Positions 54,336 through 64,000 of a stretch of DNA of 64,000 nucleotides are shown here, one piece after another (the stretch's first letter is position 1; every line of letters begins with the position of its first letter). The position numbers were made by a program, and so were the translations under genes. Source of the stretch: Poecilobothrus nobilitatus (lineage: Eukaryota; Arthropoda; Insecta; Diptera; Dolichopodidae); assembly GCA_947095535.1 (NCBI GenBank), contig OX352772.1:186862179-186926178 (forward strand). Reading direction: 5' to 3'. The notes under the pieces are model-generated. The model did no database searches. It had not been told where the DNA came from and saw nothing but the letters and a program-made list of their open reading frames with translations.

Positions 54336-55707
54336 TTTTTTCAACATTCTTACATAACAATAAAATCTTATACGGTGATACTAAGATTTTTTTCTTTCCT
54401 CTTCTTTAAATACTTCATAGAAAAAACGATAACAAGAAGAAATAAAAGCATCTCAAAATTGCATCAATTTTGTCAAGGTTGAATCTTTATGTAACATTTA
54501 AAAACCAGTTTGCACTTTTTCTTTTAATTTTTTTAAAATTAGTTTTAAAATTTTAAAGAAACGTAGTTACACATCTTTTTGTTCCGTTTTCATTTTTCTC
54601 TTTAAATTTTATAAAGCATTTTTTTGTTATTCTTTTCATATATGCCTATTACTTAAGCTAGGTATACATCAACAAGAAGTATACCTGTACCACGTTAGAT
54701 ATTTTTGATTTCTTGTTGTTTTCTTTTTATTCATATTTTTTTCTTGAACACAGAATAAATCTGTTTTATTTTTATATTCTTGTTTTCAAAATAGGTGACA
54801 AATGCAATTAACCTGACTTGAATTTTTTTCTTTTTTTATTTTTCACAGATTAGGCCACATACAATGCACTTAAGCAATATGTTAGTCGTTAAGTACTTCC
54901 ATAGCTTTAATTTCCTGGTTGTCTTCTTTTCATTCATATTTTTTGTGAACATTCTTACAAACAAAAAATATCTTACATGACACACCGACAATAATCATTA
55001 GTTTTTTTCTTTTAACTTCTTTAAATAGTTAAAGTAGAAAAAAAAAAACAACACAAATAATTAGGTACATCTAAAAACGCTAAATTTTTGTTCAATGGTT
55101 TGATCATTATGTAGACATAAAAACAGGTTTGCACTTTTTCTTTATGAATTTTAAAGATGCGTTGTACCTTTTTAAATTGTTCTATCTTGTACGTTTAAAC
55201 TTTTTTTTGTTTTTTTCCTTTTACATTCATTAACCATTTTTTTGTTTCTACTTTTCATATGCGCCTATTACTTATAACTTAAGCCAAGTATACATCAATA
55301 AGAAGTAGACCTGTACCACGTTAGATATTTTTGATTTCTTGTTTTTTTTCAACATTCTTACATAACAATTAATTAATGGTTTTTCTTTCCTCTTCTTTAA
55401 ATACTTCATAAAACAAAACGAAAGAAAAAAACAACAAACAACAACATCTTAAAATTTGCAAGCATAAAAAAAAAATTTGTTCTTACTATTTCCATGTTTA
55501 CCTATTACTTAAAACAAGTATACAATCCTTATAAACAACAAGAGTTGTCTGACGGTCGCCGCCGCCTGTCTGACCTAATTTTATGTCGTTAACCTACTCC
55601 TGTCTGACCTAATTACAGTTTGACCTACTTCCGGGTGACCTTGACCTACTTACGGGTGACCTTGACCTACTGACCTGTCTGGCCCAAGTGCCTACCTATC
55701 TACTACT
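54335..55707. repeat. Right terminal inverted repeat of the Polinton-like element
   Basis: About four diverged subrepeats (54335-54665, 54665-54910, 54910-55290, 55290-55520). Each shows AACATTCTTACATAACAAT or a variant, a TTCTTTAAATACTTCATA segment, TTTGCACTTTTTC and GCCTATTACTTA. The last 190 bases hold the 21-bp minisatellite (TTCCGGGTGACCTTGACCTAC). They mirror 44925-45730 but with more subrepeats, so the two ends differ in length by about 560 bases. Confidence 0.85.
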
Positions 55708-55713
55708 TAGGCG
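55708..55713. repeat. Target site duplication TAGGCG, right copy
   Basis: Identical to 44919-44924. Confidence 0.95.
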
Positions 55714-56147
55714 TCTAGAGTATTCTTAAAGGCCGATCAACTTTCATACGTGCCATCAAACAGGGGTAAACTCAAGCGTGGTGGCGCAAAATCTTGTTGA
55801 GTTGGAGCCAATGATGAACTCAAATCAGGGGTTTCCTTTACTAATTGGTCATAAGCATCCTTCAACTCAGATTGCAGATCCATATATACTTCTAAAATCT
55901 TGACCCATGTTTCACTTTTCAAATATTCTTCGACGTCATCCATGCCAACAACAGCCATGTGCAATTTCTCCGACTTATTGTGTCTGTTTTCTAGTAATGT
56001 CAGCCTTATGTGCAATTGAGTCGCACGTAACTTCGACCCTAGTTCCTTAAAACCAGCTTGAAATGTTGGCATATCCTTAAATGTTAGCAAATTGGTTTCC
56101 AATTGTGCGATAATTTGTGCTTTCGTTTTTGCCTTTGACTTCTTCAA
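55714..56147 (-). pseudogene. BEL/Pao Gag N-terminus, right of the Polinton-like insertion
   Basis: From ATG 56147 the minus strand reads QIIAQLETNLLTFKDMPTFQ and later APPRLSLPLFDGTYES. The PRLSLPxFDGTYES motif is the BEL/Pao Gag landmark and lies about 130 residues from the start. Directly after it is a TGA where the family has Trp. The frame continues to the TAGGCG site and resumes at 44918 on the far side. Gag forms the particle of the retroelement. It is followed leftwards by the inserted Polinton-like element. Confidence 0.85.
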
Positions 56148-57711
56148 CGCGATATAGAGCTACTTATAACTTATATAAATCAATTTAGTTAATCCTTATT
56201 AATAAAATTTTAGCATATAAAACAAATTTGAAAAAATATTTTTAAAATTTTTATATATTTTGTTGTTGTTGAATGTTTTTATAAATATTTTATTATAAAT
56301 GTTGGTGTTGTTAAATGCAAATATTTAATGTTGTGTGAGTTTTGTTAGTATATAATAATTAGAACGGATTTACTTTGTTTTGTATATTCCTCTTTTATTT
56401 CCAGAACCCGTACCGAACGCGCGCGTGCCAAACCGTTTGGGATTTTGATCATTATAATTTTGTTCACTATATAAGGGCTTAAAATTTCATTGTTTTTTTT
56501 TTATTATTATTTTTTTTTAATCGTTTTTACAAAATTTGAAAATTCACTGTCTTTACTTATAATTTATCTTATAAAATTTCAAAAATCACTGTTTTCAACT
56601 AGCTCAAAAATTGCAAATCTTTTATATAATTCACACTTAACATTCAAAATCAAAAAAAAACTTAAATCATCTGTATTATTTTTTTTTTTTTACATTTTTT
56701 TGTATATATATTACTATAATATTTTACTTTTTTTTATAAAATTTCAAGAGTCACTGTCTTTAATTAGTTCAAAAGTTGCAAATCTTTTATGTACTTTAAC
56801 TCAAATTTAACATTCAAATTTAAAAAAAAGACTTAAATCCTCTGTATTTTTTTTTACTCTTTTTTTTATACACTGAAATTAATATATTTTATATAATAAC
56901 TTTAATATTTTATATCTTATTTTAAAACAATAATATCTTTAATATCATCAAGGACCAAAAAATGTTTGTTTAAAAATATAAATAAAAAAATAATGTCTTA
57001 ATTTAATATAATTCAAAAAGAACTGTTCAAATTAAAAAAAAAATGTTCAATTCAATCAAAAAAAAAATGAATATTCACTACTTTTAAAAAGTTAATAACG
57101 CACTGTTTTTTTTTTCTTTTAATAAAACGCACTGTTTTATTTCCAATTTAATTATTTTATTTTAGCTACCTTTTTTTTACGACTCTACGATAACGATTAA
57201 TTAAAAATTCATAAAATTTGGGTTTATATAAACTTGAGTTAAACAGTTCAAGATTAACGTTTAACCCAAGTTCAGTAACCTTGAATTAAAGTATATAATA
57301 AAGTGAAACAAAAAGCAAATATATAAAAAACATATGTAGTGTACATAAAAAGTTAAAATATTGAATATATAAAAAATATAAATTTATTGTGAGTTAAATT
57401 AATTTTAGTTAGCTGACATCTTCTGTCCCAAAATGAAAACAATTATATTTTGACAATTTCTATCTAATATTGTGAATTTGTTTGGTTTTGACAATTAATG
57501 TAAGTATCAATAATACTTTAAGTTAAAATGTATTTAAATTTTAATATAAACATAAAATTTAATGTATAGATATAAAAAAAAATAATTTGTGCTGCTTCAA
57601 GATGTTATGTGGTGATCGCTTGGACGTGACGAGGATTTAATCGTTACTCAGATAAGTTCTTTGTGTTTTTATTTTTTTCTTTTTGTTTATTTTCAGATGC
57701 TGAGTATACTG
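56148..57711 (-). repeat. BEL/Pao leader and 5' LTR region
   Basis: Between gag and the non-LTR fragment at 57.7 kb. A GC-rich patch near 56404-56440 (CCCGTACCGAACGCGCG) stands out. From about 56960 to 57705 the sequence matches pieces of 25964-28990, which identifies LTR sequence. It contains the empty target sites for family B (about 57055) and family A copy 2 (about 57136). Exact LTR limits could not be set. Confidence 0.55.
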
Positions 57712-58236
57712 AAGACGGAACACCAATAATATATCAATTTTCTTAGAACCTACTAATGAAATGGAAATTTATAATATAATTGAATAAGAATACAGCTTCA
57801 GGAATTGATAAAATTTCGGTTAAGGATTTACAAGTACTTGCTGTGTTAATCAAAAAACCACTGACAGCATTAGTTAACAAAAGCTTATTCCAAACTGCCT
57901 AAAAGAAGCTATAATAACTCCAATTTATAGAAGTTGGCTAAAAACTGACTGTGGTAACTATAGACCTATATCTATACTTAAGGGCTTTAATAAATAAAAC
58001 CATACGCTTCGATATTAATCAGTTTGGTTTTATTGCGAACAGTGGAACCGAATCAGCGATTAGTACTACACTTTTTTTTTTATTTTATCACAAAAACAAA
58101 ACAAGGTCGTTATAAAAAAATTTTTAAATTAATGCTTATAATTAAAATTAAACAAAACAATGACATAAAGCTAAATTTATAACAACTTAAATCTTTAAAA
58201 AGGTTAATTTATTATTATAGTTATTGTCATTATTAT

Positions 58237-60925
58237 TATACGCTACACCTAAAGTATAGGGTATATTAACTTTGGTATGGTGTTTGTAACCACCAAAAGG
58301 AAGCGAGTTAGATATGGACATGTATATATACTATTCTGAATCAGATCCACCTCCTGAGTCGATTTAACGATGTCCGTCCGTCCGACCTGGATTCTGGAAG
58401 CTTCCGAATGATACCGGAGCAAACGAAATTATCTCCAAAACCAACAAAGATAGAACCTTTAAATTTTGTACAATGATGTTCCTTCCCGTTCGATTTATGT
58501 CTTTGAAATTAAAGAGGATTTGGTTCATGGGTTTGGATTTTGGAAGCTTCCGAACAAGCACCTGAGCAAATGAGATTATCTCCAAAACCAACTAAGATAT
58601 AACCTTTAAATTTAGCAGAGTGCTGTTCTTTCATGTTTTATTTAAGTCTCTGAAAATTGAGAGGATTTGGTCCATCGGTTCGGATTTTGGAGGCTTCCAA
58701 ACAAGACCCAGAGCAAACGAGATTATCTCCAAAACCAACAAAGATAGGACCTTTAAATTTTGTACAATGATGTTCTTCCCCGTTTGATTTAAGTCTCTGA
58801 AACTTAAAAGGAGTTGGTCCATGGGTTTGGATTTTGGAAGCTCCCGAACGAGCACCAGAGCAGATAAGATTATCTCCATTTCTTTCATGTTTTATTTAAG
58901 TCTCTAAAATTTGAAAGGATTTGGTCTATTGGTTCGGATTTAAGATGCTTTCGAACGAGCCCCAGAGCAAATGAGATTATCTACAAAATCAACAAAGATA
59001 GAACCTTTAAATTATGTACAATATTGTTCCTTCCCGTTCGATTTATGTCTCTGAAATTTAAGAGGATTTCCGAATGAGCCCCAGAGCAAAGGAGATTATC
59101 TCCAAAACCAACAAAGATAGAACCTTTAAATTTTTTACAATGATGTTCCTTCCCGTTTGATTTATTTCTCTGGAATTTAAGAGGATATGGTCAATGGGTT
59201 TGGATATTGGAAGCTTCCGAACGAGCCCCAGAGCAAATGAGATTATCTCCAAAAAAAAGAAAAATTTAACCTTTAAAATTGGCAGAATGGTGTTCTTTAA
59301 TGTTTGATTTAGGTCTCTGAAATTTGAGAGGATTTGGTACATGGTTTCGGATTTTGGAAGCTTCCGAACGAGTCCAAGAGCAAACGAAATTATCTTCAAA
59401 ACCAACAAAGATAGAACCTTTAAATTTTGTACAATGATGTTCCTTCCCGTTCGATTTATGTCTTTGAAATTAAAGAGGATTTGGTTCATGGGTTTGGATT
59501 TTGGAAGCTTCCGAACAAGCACCTGAGCAAATGAGACTATCTCCAAAACCAACTAACCTTTAAATTTGGCCGAGTTATGTTCTTTCATGTTTTATTTAAG
59601 TCTCTGAAATTTGAGAGGATTTGGTTCATGGGTTCAAATCTTGGAAGCTTTCGGACGAGCCCCATAGCAAACGTGTATATCTCCACAACCAACATTGATA
59701 GAACTTTTATTTTTAGTACAAAGAAGTTCTGTTATGTTTCCTTTTCTATAAAATTGGAAACTGACATTTGAAAGAATTTGAACCATGAATTCGTATTTTG
59801 GAAGCTTCCGAACGAGCCCCAGAGCAAACGAGATTATCTCCATAATCAACAAAGATGGACTTTAAATTTTGTACAATAATGTTCCTTTCCGTTCGATTTA
59901 TGTCTCTAAAATTTAAGAGGATTTGGTCCATGGGTTTGGATTTTGGAAGCTTCCGAACGAGCACCAGAGCAAATGAGATTATCTCCAAAACCAACAAAGA
60001 TAGAACCTTTAATTTTTGTACAATGATGTTCCTTCCCGTTTGATTTATGTCTCTGGAATTTAAGAGGATATGGTCAATGGGTTTGGATTTTGGAAGCTTC
60101 CGAACGAGCCCCAGAGCAAATGAGATTATCTCCAAAAACAAGAAAAATATAACCTTTAATATTGGCAGAATGGTGTTCTTTAATGTTTGATTTAGGTCTC
60201 TGAAATTTGAGAGGATTTGGTCCATGGTTTCGGATTTTGGAAGCTTCCGAACGAGCCCAAGAGCAAACGAGATTATCTCCATAATCAACACTGATAGAAA
60301 CTTTAAATTTTGTACAATGATGTTCCTTCCCGTTCGAGTTATGTCCCTAAAATTTAAGAGGATTTGGTCCATGGGTTTGGATTATGAAAGCTTCCGAACA
60401 AGCACCTGAGCAAATGAGATTATCTCCAAAACCAACTAAAATATAACCTTTAAATTTGGCCGAGTTATGTTCTTTCATGTTTTATTTAAGTCTCTGAAAT
60501 TTGAGAGTTTTTGGTTCATCTTGGAAGCTTTCGGACGAGCCCCATAGCAAACGAGTATATCTCCACAACCAACAAAGATAGAACTTTTATTTTTAGTACA
60601 ATGGTGTTCTGGCATGTTTTCTTTATGTTCCTGAGATGGTTTCGATGAATTGGAGTGGCAATTTGGGTACCTGACACACACCTCCCTAGGACTAACAGTC
60701 TTCGAAATTAATAAAGATAGAAACTTAAAATTTTTTACAAAGTCGTCAAGCATATCCCAAGATGATGCCCCTTTTGCGTTCCTGAAATTCGAGTTGAATA
60801 AGATAGAAAAGGGAAGAAGTTCAAGCAGCTGCCAAAAAAACTTATGAATTTTTTATTTAATTCGAATTATTCAGGTGTAGGGTATTAATAAGTCGGTTGC
60901 ATCGACTTACTGTTACATTTACTTG
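58237..60925 (+). mobile_element. Helentron-like family B copy 2, expanded
   Basis: Starts TATACGCTACACCTAAAG, has TATGGACATGTATATA and a (GTCC)n stretch near 58371-58384, and ends with GGTGTAGGGTATTAATAAG and CATCGACTTACTGTTACATT, the hairpin end of family B. The centre is a long tandem array (listed next). At 2.69 kb it is more than twice the size of copy 1. TTATTAT occurs at both borders. No protein is encoded. Confidence 0.7.
58380..60640. repeat. Array of about sixteen 146-bp units
   Basis: The marker TATCTCCAAAACCAACAAAG (with variants) occurs about every 144-150 bases, at roughly 58430, 58576, 58724, 58868, 58976, 59096, 59246, 59390, 59536, 59678, 59834, 59979, 60127, 60271, 60419 and 60556. 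A few spacings are shorter (108-120), marking internal deletions. Neighbouring units at 58430-58620 and 59390-59570 are almost identical, as are 59096-59390 and 59979-60240, showing higher-order duplication. Long open frames on the minus strand are by-products of the repeat. Confidence 0.9.
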
Positions 60926-60946
60926 TTATTATTTAGGTTTGAGTTA

Positions 60947-61936
60947 CTAGTAACCGGCTTTAAAGTATCTCCTTGGATGAAGATAATGAACTCTGAATTG
61001 GAAAATTTCTTTTTTAGCTTTATTACTAAAAGGAACAGCGAAAGGATTAAGAGGAAGTGTTTTAGAATGCGTGTTATTATTGTTTGTGTTAATGTTTAAG
61101 CTTGTATTAATATGTGAAATAGATTTTGGTGTATTACTACTACAATAAGACTCTTCTTTAAAAAGCTTTATTATAGTAACTTTTTTCCATCGTTTGTAAT
61201 TTATTATTTCACAAACTTTGGCTTGAGGTAACATAATTTTAAAAGATTTATATTTCGGTTTATCTAAGTTTTTTAATCTCAGATTCTTAGGATTCTTAGG
61301 ATTCTTTCTTAAACTTATTCTTTAAAAACATACTGAGATAATTAGAAGTTGTGTAAAATGCAAATTTAGTAAAATACAGTGACTGGAGATCCGAATCCGG
61401 TTTAGGTTCTTCCTCAGTTGACGCCTGCTTACGAACTGCAGTAATTTCTTTTTCATTTGGAAGTTAAAATTGAACCTTCTTAGTTGGTAATTTAGAAGCA
61501 TTTGAAGAACATTTTTTAATTGAAGAAGGATTAGTTACAGATGGTAATTGATCCAGAGTATGAGAGCTCAAAGATGTCGAAGTAGATACTGTGAAATTTG
61601 TGAAACTTTTATTGTTAATAGTGTCAGTTTAGGTGGAGATAAATTGGTATTGTAAGCACTGCACTGAAGTAATTCGTTATATAAAGAATTGTTTACGAAG
61701 TTTGATTTTGAAGCAGTTTCAGGAATATCATGGTTTGAAAACGTGGCAGGTGAATCTTGAATTGAATCTGCAGATGAGATAGTTTCAGAACATAAGCCAG
61801 CCTGAGTTACATTTTTTGAATTTTTAACTGTATTGTAGTTTATTGGTTTAAAAATAAACGCATTCTGATCTGCACTATAGTTGAAAGGTTCATCAGTCTG
61901 AATCCATATATCTTTTGAGTTGCTACTTAGATACAT
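60947..61936 (-). pseudogene. Non-LTR ORF1 remnant, C-terminal part
   Basis: Minus-strand frames at 61568-61936 (Ser/Thr/Asn-rich, with EPFNYSADQNAFIFKPINYN) and 60947-61234 (LPQAKVCEIINYKRWKKVTI, near the end FRVHYLHPRRYFKAGY) look like successive pieces of one low-complexity protein. Frame breaks separate them. I assign them to ORF1 only because they follow the PHD-like and coiled-coil pieces upstream. Confidence 0.4.
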
Positions 61937-61955
61937 TTGGTTGTTTCTAAATGTA

Positions 61956-62198
61956 TCAAAAGATGTATCTAAATGTATCAGTAGTACTGTCGATAAATTT
62001 TGAATTTAAAAGTTTTTGCAGTTGTGAGTTAATAGATGATTTTAACTCATTAGTTAATGATTTGATAGATTCATTAGTAGAATTTAATGCAGAAATAAAT
62101 TCATATTTATTGAACACTGCGTTCTGCTTCAAATGATCATTCTGCTTTTGTGACGTTCTGCTCAAGGTAGTATTGAGGGCTTCATAATCTTTAGCCAT
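61956..62198 (-). pseudogene. Non-LTR ORF1 remnant, coiled-coil part
   Basis: 80 codons, predicted helical by eye: SALNSTNESIKSLTNELKSS followed by INSQLQKLLNSKF, with hydrophobic residues at heptad-like spacing. Coiled coils that make trimers are typical of ORF1 proteins of Jockey/CR1-type elements. Confidence 0.45.
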
Positions 62199-62308
62199 TT
62201 CATTAAATGACGCGGAGTTGTATTTTATTGTGTCGTTACATCTTGCTGTAAGTCCTGTGAACTTATCTTTAATGTTATTGATTTAATAACATGAACTCAT
62301 CTTTAATG

Positions 62309-62563
62309 TTATTGATATAATAACAATGAACTCATCTTTAATGTTAAAGATTTGACTTCATCCAATAACATATTAATGCTGGAGTGATAATCCAAGCATT
62401 CGTCACATACAAAGTATTGAGCCAGGAATGCAGAATACCACACTCTAGAAGCGTTTAAACAAACTCCGTGAAAGCGCTTCTTACAAAAACTCCTGCATGT
62501 AACAGTTTCGGTTTTTGCGTCAGAAACTGTGCAGCTTGAACTGTTGCATTTAAACGAACTCAT
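62309..62563 (-). pseudogene. Non-LTR ORF1 N-terminal PHD-like zinc finger
   Basis: 84 residues from ATG 62563. Cysteines and histidine are arranged CNSSSC...CRSFCKKRFHGVC...YFVCDEC, a C4-H-C3-type PHD/zinc finger. Such fingers open the ORF1 of several arthropod CR1/Jockey-like elements. The finger is intact, but the frame ends soon after (LLLYQ) and the coiled coil lies in another frame. Confidence 0.6.
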
Positions 62564-62992
62564 TTTTGATTATATAAATAGTATTTACTTTAACACTTAA
62601 AAAAAAAAAAAACGGCAATTTAAAAATAGTTCAAAGTTTTTAGCGAAAGTACTAGCAGAATAAACAATAAATTAAAAAAAAGTAAATAAGTAAATTAAAA
62701 AAAGCTGATTCTAATATAATTTTTTTCTTTTAACAAAAGTTTAACAAAAAGAGAAAAAAATTTTTTTACTAAAATTTAAAAGATGAATAAGCTATTTAAT
62801 TTTACAAAAGTACTAGCTGTTTACAAGTTTGTAAAATCAGTTCAACACACTTTTTTATTTTTTTTTTTATTTTTATTATGAAATTGTTAGAATATTAAAA
62901 TGTATTATTAATATTATTATTTTAAAGTTAAATAACAAATTAAAAATAAAATTAAGAATAAATTTAGCACGTCTACTTAGTTAAGTGTCTGA
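62564..62992. other. AT-rich 5' region of the nested non-LTR element
   Basis: A and T runs only. It probably contains the 5' untranslated part of the minus-strand element and the border with the plus-strand reverse transcriptase, which I cannot place exactly. Confidence 0.4.
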
Positions 62993-64000
62993 TATACGAA
63001 TGATATACTTGATATACTTGATCAAATACAAGAAGGACTTGATGGGGGGAAATATGTTGCGGCCATTTTTGTAGATTTATCAAAGACATTCGATGTAGTA
63101 AACGATAAAAAAACTAATAAATTTAATGGAGGATATGGAAAATAAGACGGGTGGCCAACAAACTGATCCAAAATTATTTAACAAATAGAACACAGTACAC
63201 TCGAATTAACGGCACACTGAGTAGCAAAATGCCTATAAAAATTGGTGTACCTCAGTGATCATTGTTAGATCCACTGTTGTACCTCTTATACATAACAAAT
63301 ATTACAAATTGTAACATCCATTCAAAATATAATATTTATGCTGATAATACTAATTTTGTGACTAAAGCAAATACACTTAGGAATTGGAATTAATATTGAA
63401 TAAAGATATGAAAAGGCACAGTAATTGGCTTAGGGCGAATGAATTAATTATGAATATCAAAAAAACAAATTACATAATGTTTAAACCCAGAAAAAGTAAT
63501 AATGAGGAAATTACTATCAAAGTAAATAACATGCCCCTAAATAGAGGAAACAATTTGAAATATTTGGGAGTTATAATTGATGAAAATCTTAAATGGAAAA
63601 GTCATATAGAGAAAATTAAAAAAAATCATTTAAATATGCTTAGCAATTAAAAGAGGAGGAGCATCAAATAAAGTGGCTAAACTGGTTTATAACGGATGAA
63701 TCTTATCCAAGATAAGGTATAATATTACGAGTTGGAGCAAGTGTTCTAGTTTTCATGTAAATCAAATATGCACAATAATGAATAAGGCTTTAAAAACTTT
63801 ATTCAAAATGGATATGAGATGCACCACAAAAAAGGTATATAAAGAAACAAAAGAACTGGATATTAAACAGCTTATTTATTTTGAAAAATGTAAATTTATA
63901 CATAAATTATTAAAAAAAAATCAAATTGGATTACTAAGTTTGAGAGAAGAAGTCGATCACCATAACACGAAAAAGAAACTAAAATTAAATGTACCGAAAG

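Larger units (their letters stand above)
44925..55707. mobile_element. Polinton/Maverick-like element of 10.78 kb without DNA polymerase B
   Basis: Bounded by exact TAGGCG duplications and long terminal inverted repeats that start AGTAGATAGG at the left and, read inward, AGTAGTAGATAGG at the right. Genes inside: DnaQ-like protein (minus), packaging ATPase, three small or structural accessory proteins, penton-like and hexon-like capsid proteins, adenain-like protease, unknown fragments, integrase (plus) and an OB-like protein (minus). This is the morphogenesis module of Polintons and adintoviruses, but the 3-4 kb protein-primed DNA polymerase B gene is absent. It is inserted in BEL/Pao gag; removing it with one duplication copy restores the gag frame across the site. 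Lesions in four genes make it a relic. Confidence 0.92.
58076..62990 (-). mobile_element. Non-LTR element (minus), ORF1 region and A-tail, inserted in the reverse transcriptase gene
   Basis: Interrupts the plus-strand reverse transcriptase between SGTESAIST and LDQIQEG. At 58070-58081 a T-run is the A-tail of a minus-strand element. Its 5' part carries an ORF1-like series of fragments (60947-62563). A Helentron-like repeat (58237-60925) is inserted within it. No ORF2 is present, so this is either a truncated copy or a non-autonomous element. The exact right limit is uncertain. Confidence 0.5.
57712..64000 (+). mobile_element. Non-LTR retrotransposon reverse transcriptase, split by a 4.9-kb nested insertion and cut by the window end
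   Basis: Left part (57712-58075): NTASGIDKISVKDLQ, LTALVNKSLFQ, CGNYRPISIL and INQFGFIANSGTESAIST. Right part (about 62993-64000): LDQIQEGLDGGKYVAAIFVD and LSKTFDVV (motif A), KIGVPQ followed by a stop (motif B), YNIYADNTNF (motif C, ADN for ADD), then an open frame 63384-63650 with NNLKYLGVIIDENLKWKSHI. Motif order shows that the two parts are one gene. Several stops show it is dead. Confidence 0.75.

Noticed and set aside
54197..54409. Val-rich plus-strand frame
   Set aside because: Translation of the GTT/GCT microsatellite.
59058..60372. Minus-strand frames of 164 and 208 codons with repeated EIISFALGLVRKLP motifs
   Set aside because: They track the 146-bp array inside the Helentron-like element and have no start, domain or neighbour consistent with a gene.
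58380..60640. CRISPR-like regular repeats
   Set aside because: Units are contiguous diverged tandem repeats of 146 bp without unique spacers, in eukaryotic DNA with no cas genes.

Overview
This is eukaryotic nuclear DNA, very AT-rich and packed with transposable elements. The best guess is a higher fly (Diptera). The only convincing host coding sequence is one aquaporin exon (4742-4885, minus strand) with canonical splice sites, of the insect Drip/Prip type. Fly origin is also suggested by repeats carrying GTCC microsatellites that resemble the DINE-1/mini-me class of non-autonomous Helentrons. There is no sign of a bacterial or organellar genome. Nearly every other open frame is a decayed transposon gene.

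Layout. 1-6.8 kb: AT-rich DNA with R1-like and Jockey-like non-LTR debris and the aquaporin exon. 7.3-11.6 kb: a decayed Ty3/gypsy element (+) holding a deleted mariner. 12.05-12.51 kb: a long TTA microsatellite. 12.5-14.7 kb: R1-clade ORF1 and endonuclease. 15.46-20.1 kb: a non-LTR element (+) split by a Ty3/gypsy element (15662-19709, minus) with a TGTA target duplication. 20.1-30.8 kb: a Jockey-like element, two families of Helentron-like repeats and the 3' half of a BEL/Pao element (minus).

18125-43383 is a giant palindrome: two arms of about 12.6 kb, nearly identical but not perfect, around a 66-bp spacer (30721-30786). At 43384 the sequence switches back to forward orientation with a third copy of 30278-30786 and then continues into the 5' half of the same BEL/Pao element. 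The order is forward, inverted, forward, as expected from replication template switching or from a misassembly.

The BEL/Pao gag gene is split by the most interesting object in the window: a 10.78-kb Polinton/Maverick-like DNA element (44925-55707) with long terminal inverted repeats and an exact 6-bp target duplication (taggcg). It encodes a packaging ATPase, a penton-like minor capsid protein, a hexon-like major capsid protein, an adenain-like protease, a chromodomain integrase and several small accessory proteins. No protein-primed DNA polymerase B is visible. The capsid, protease and integrase genes carry disabling lesions, so this copy is a relic.

56.1-57.7 kb is the BEL/Pao leader and 5' LTR region. 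57.7-64 kb is a three-level nest: a non-LTR reverse transcriptase (+) interrupted by the ORF1 region of another non-LTR element (minus), itself interrupted by a Helentron-like repeat with a central array of about sixteen 146-bp units.
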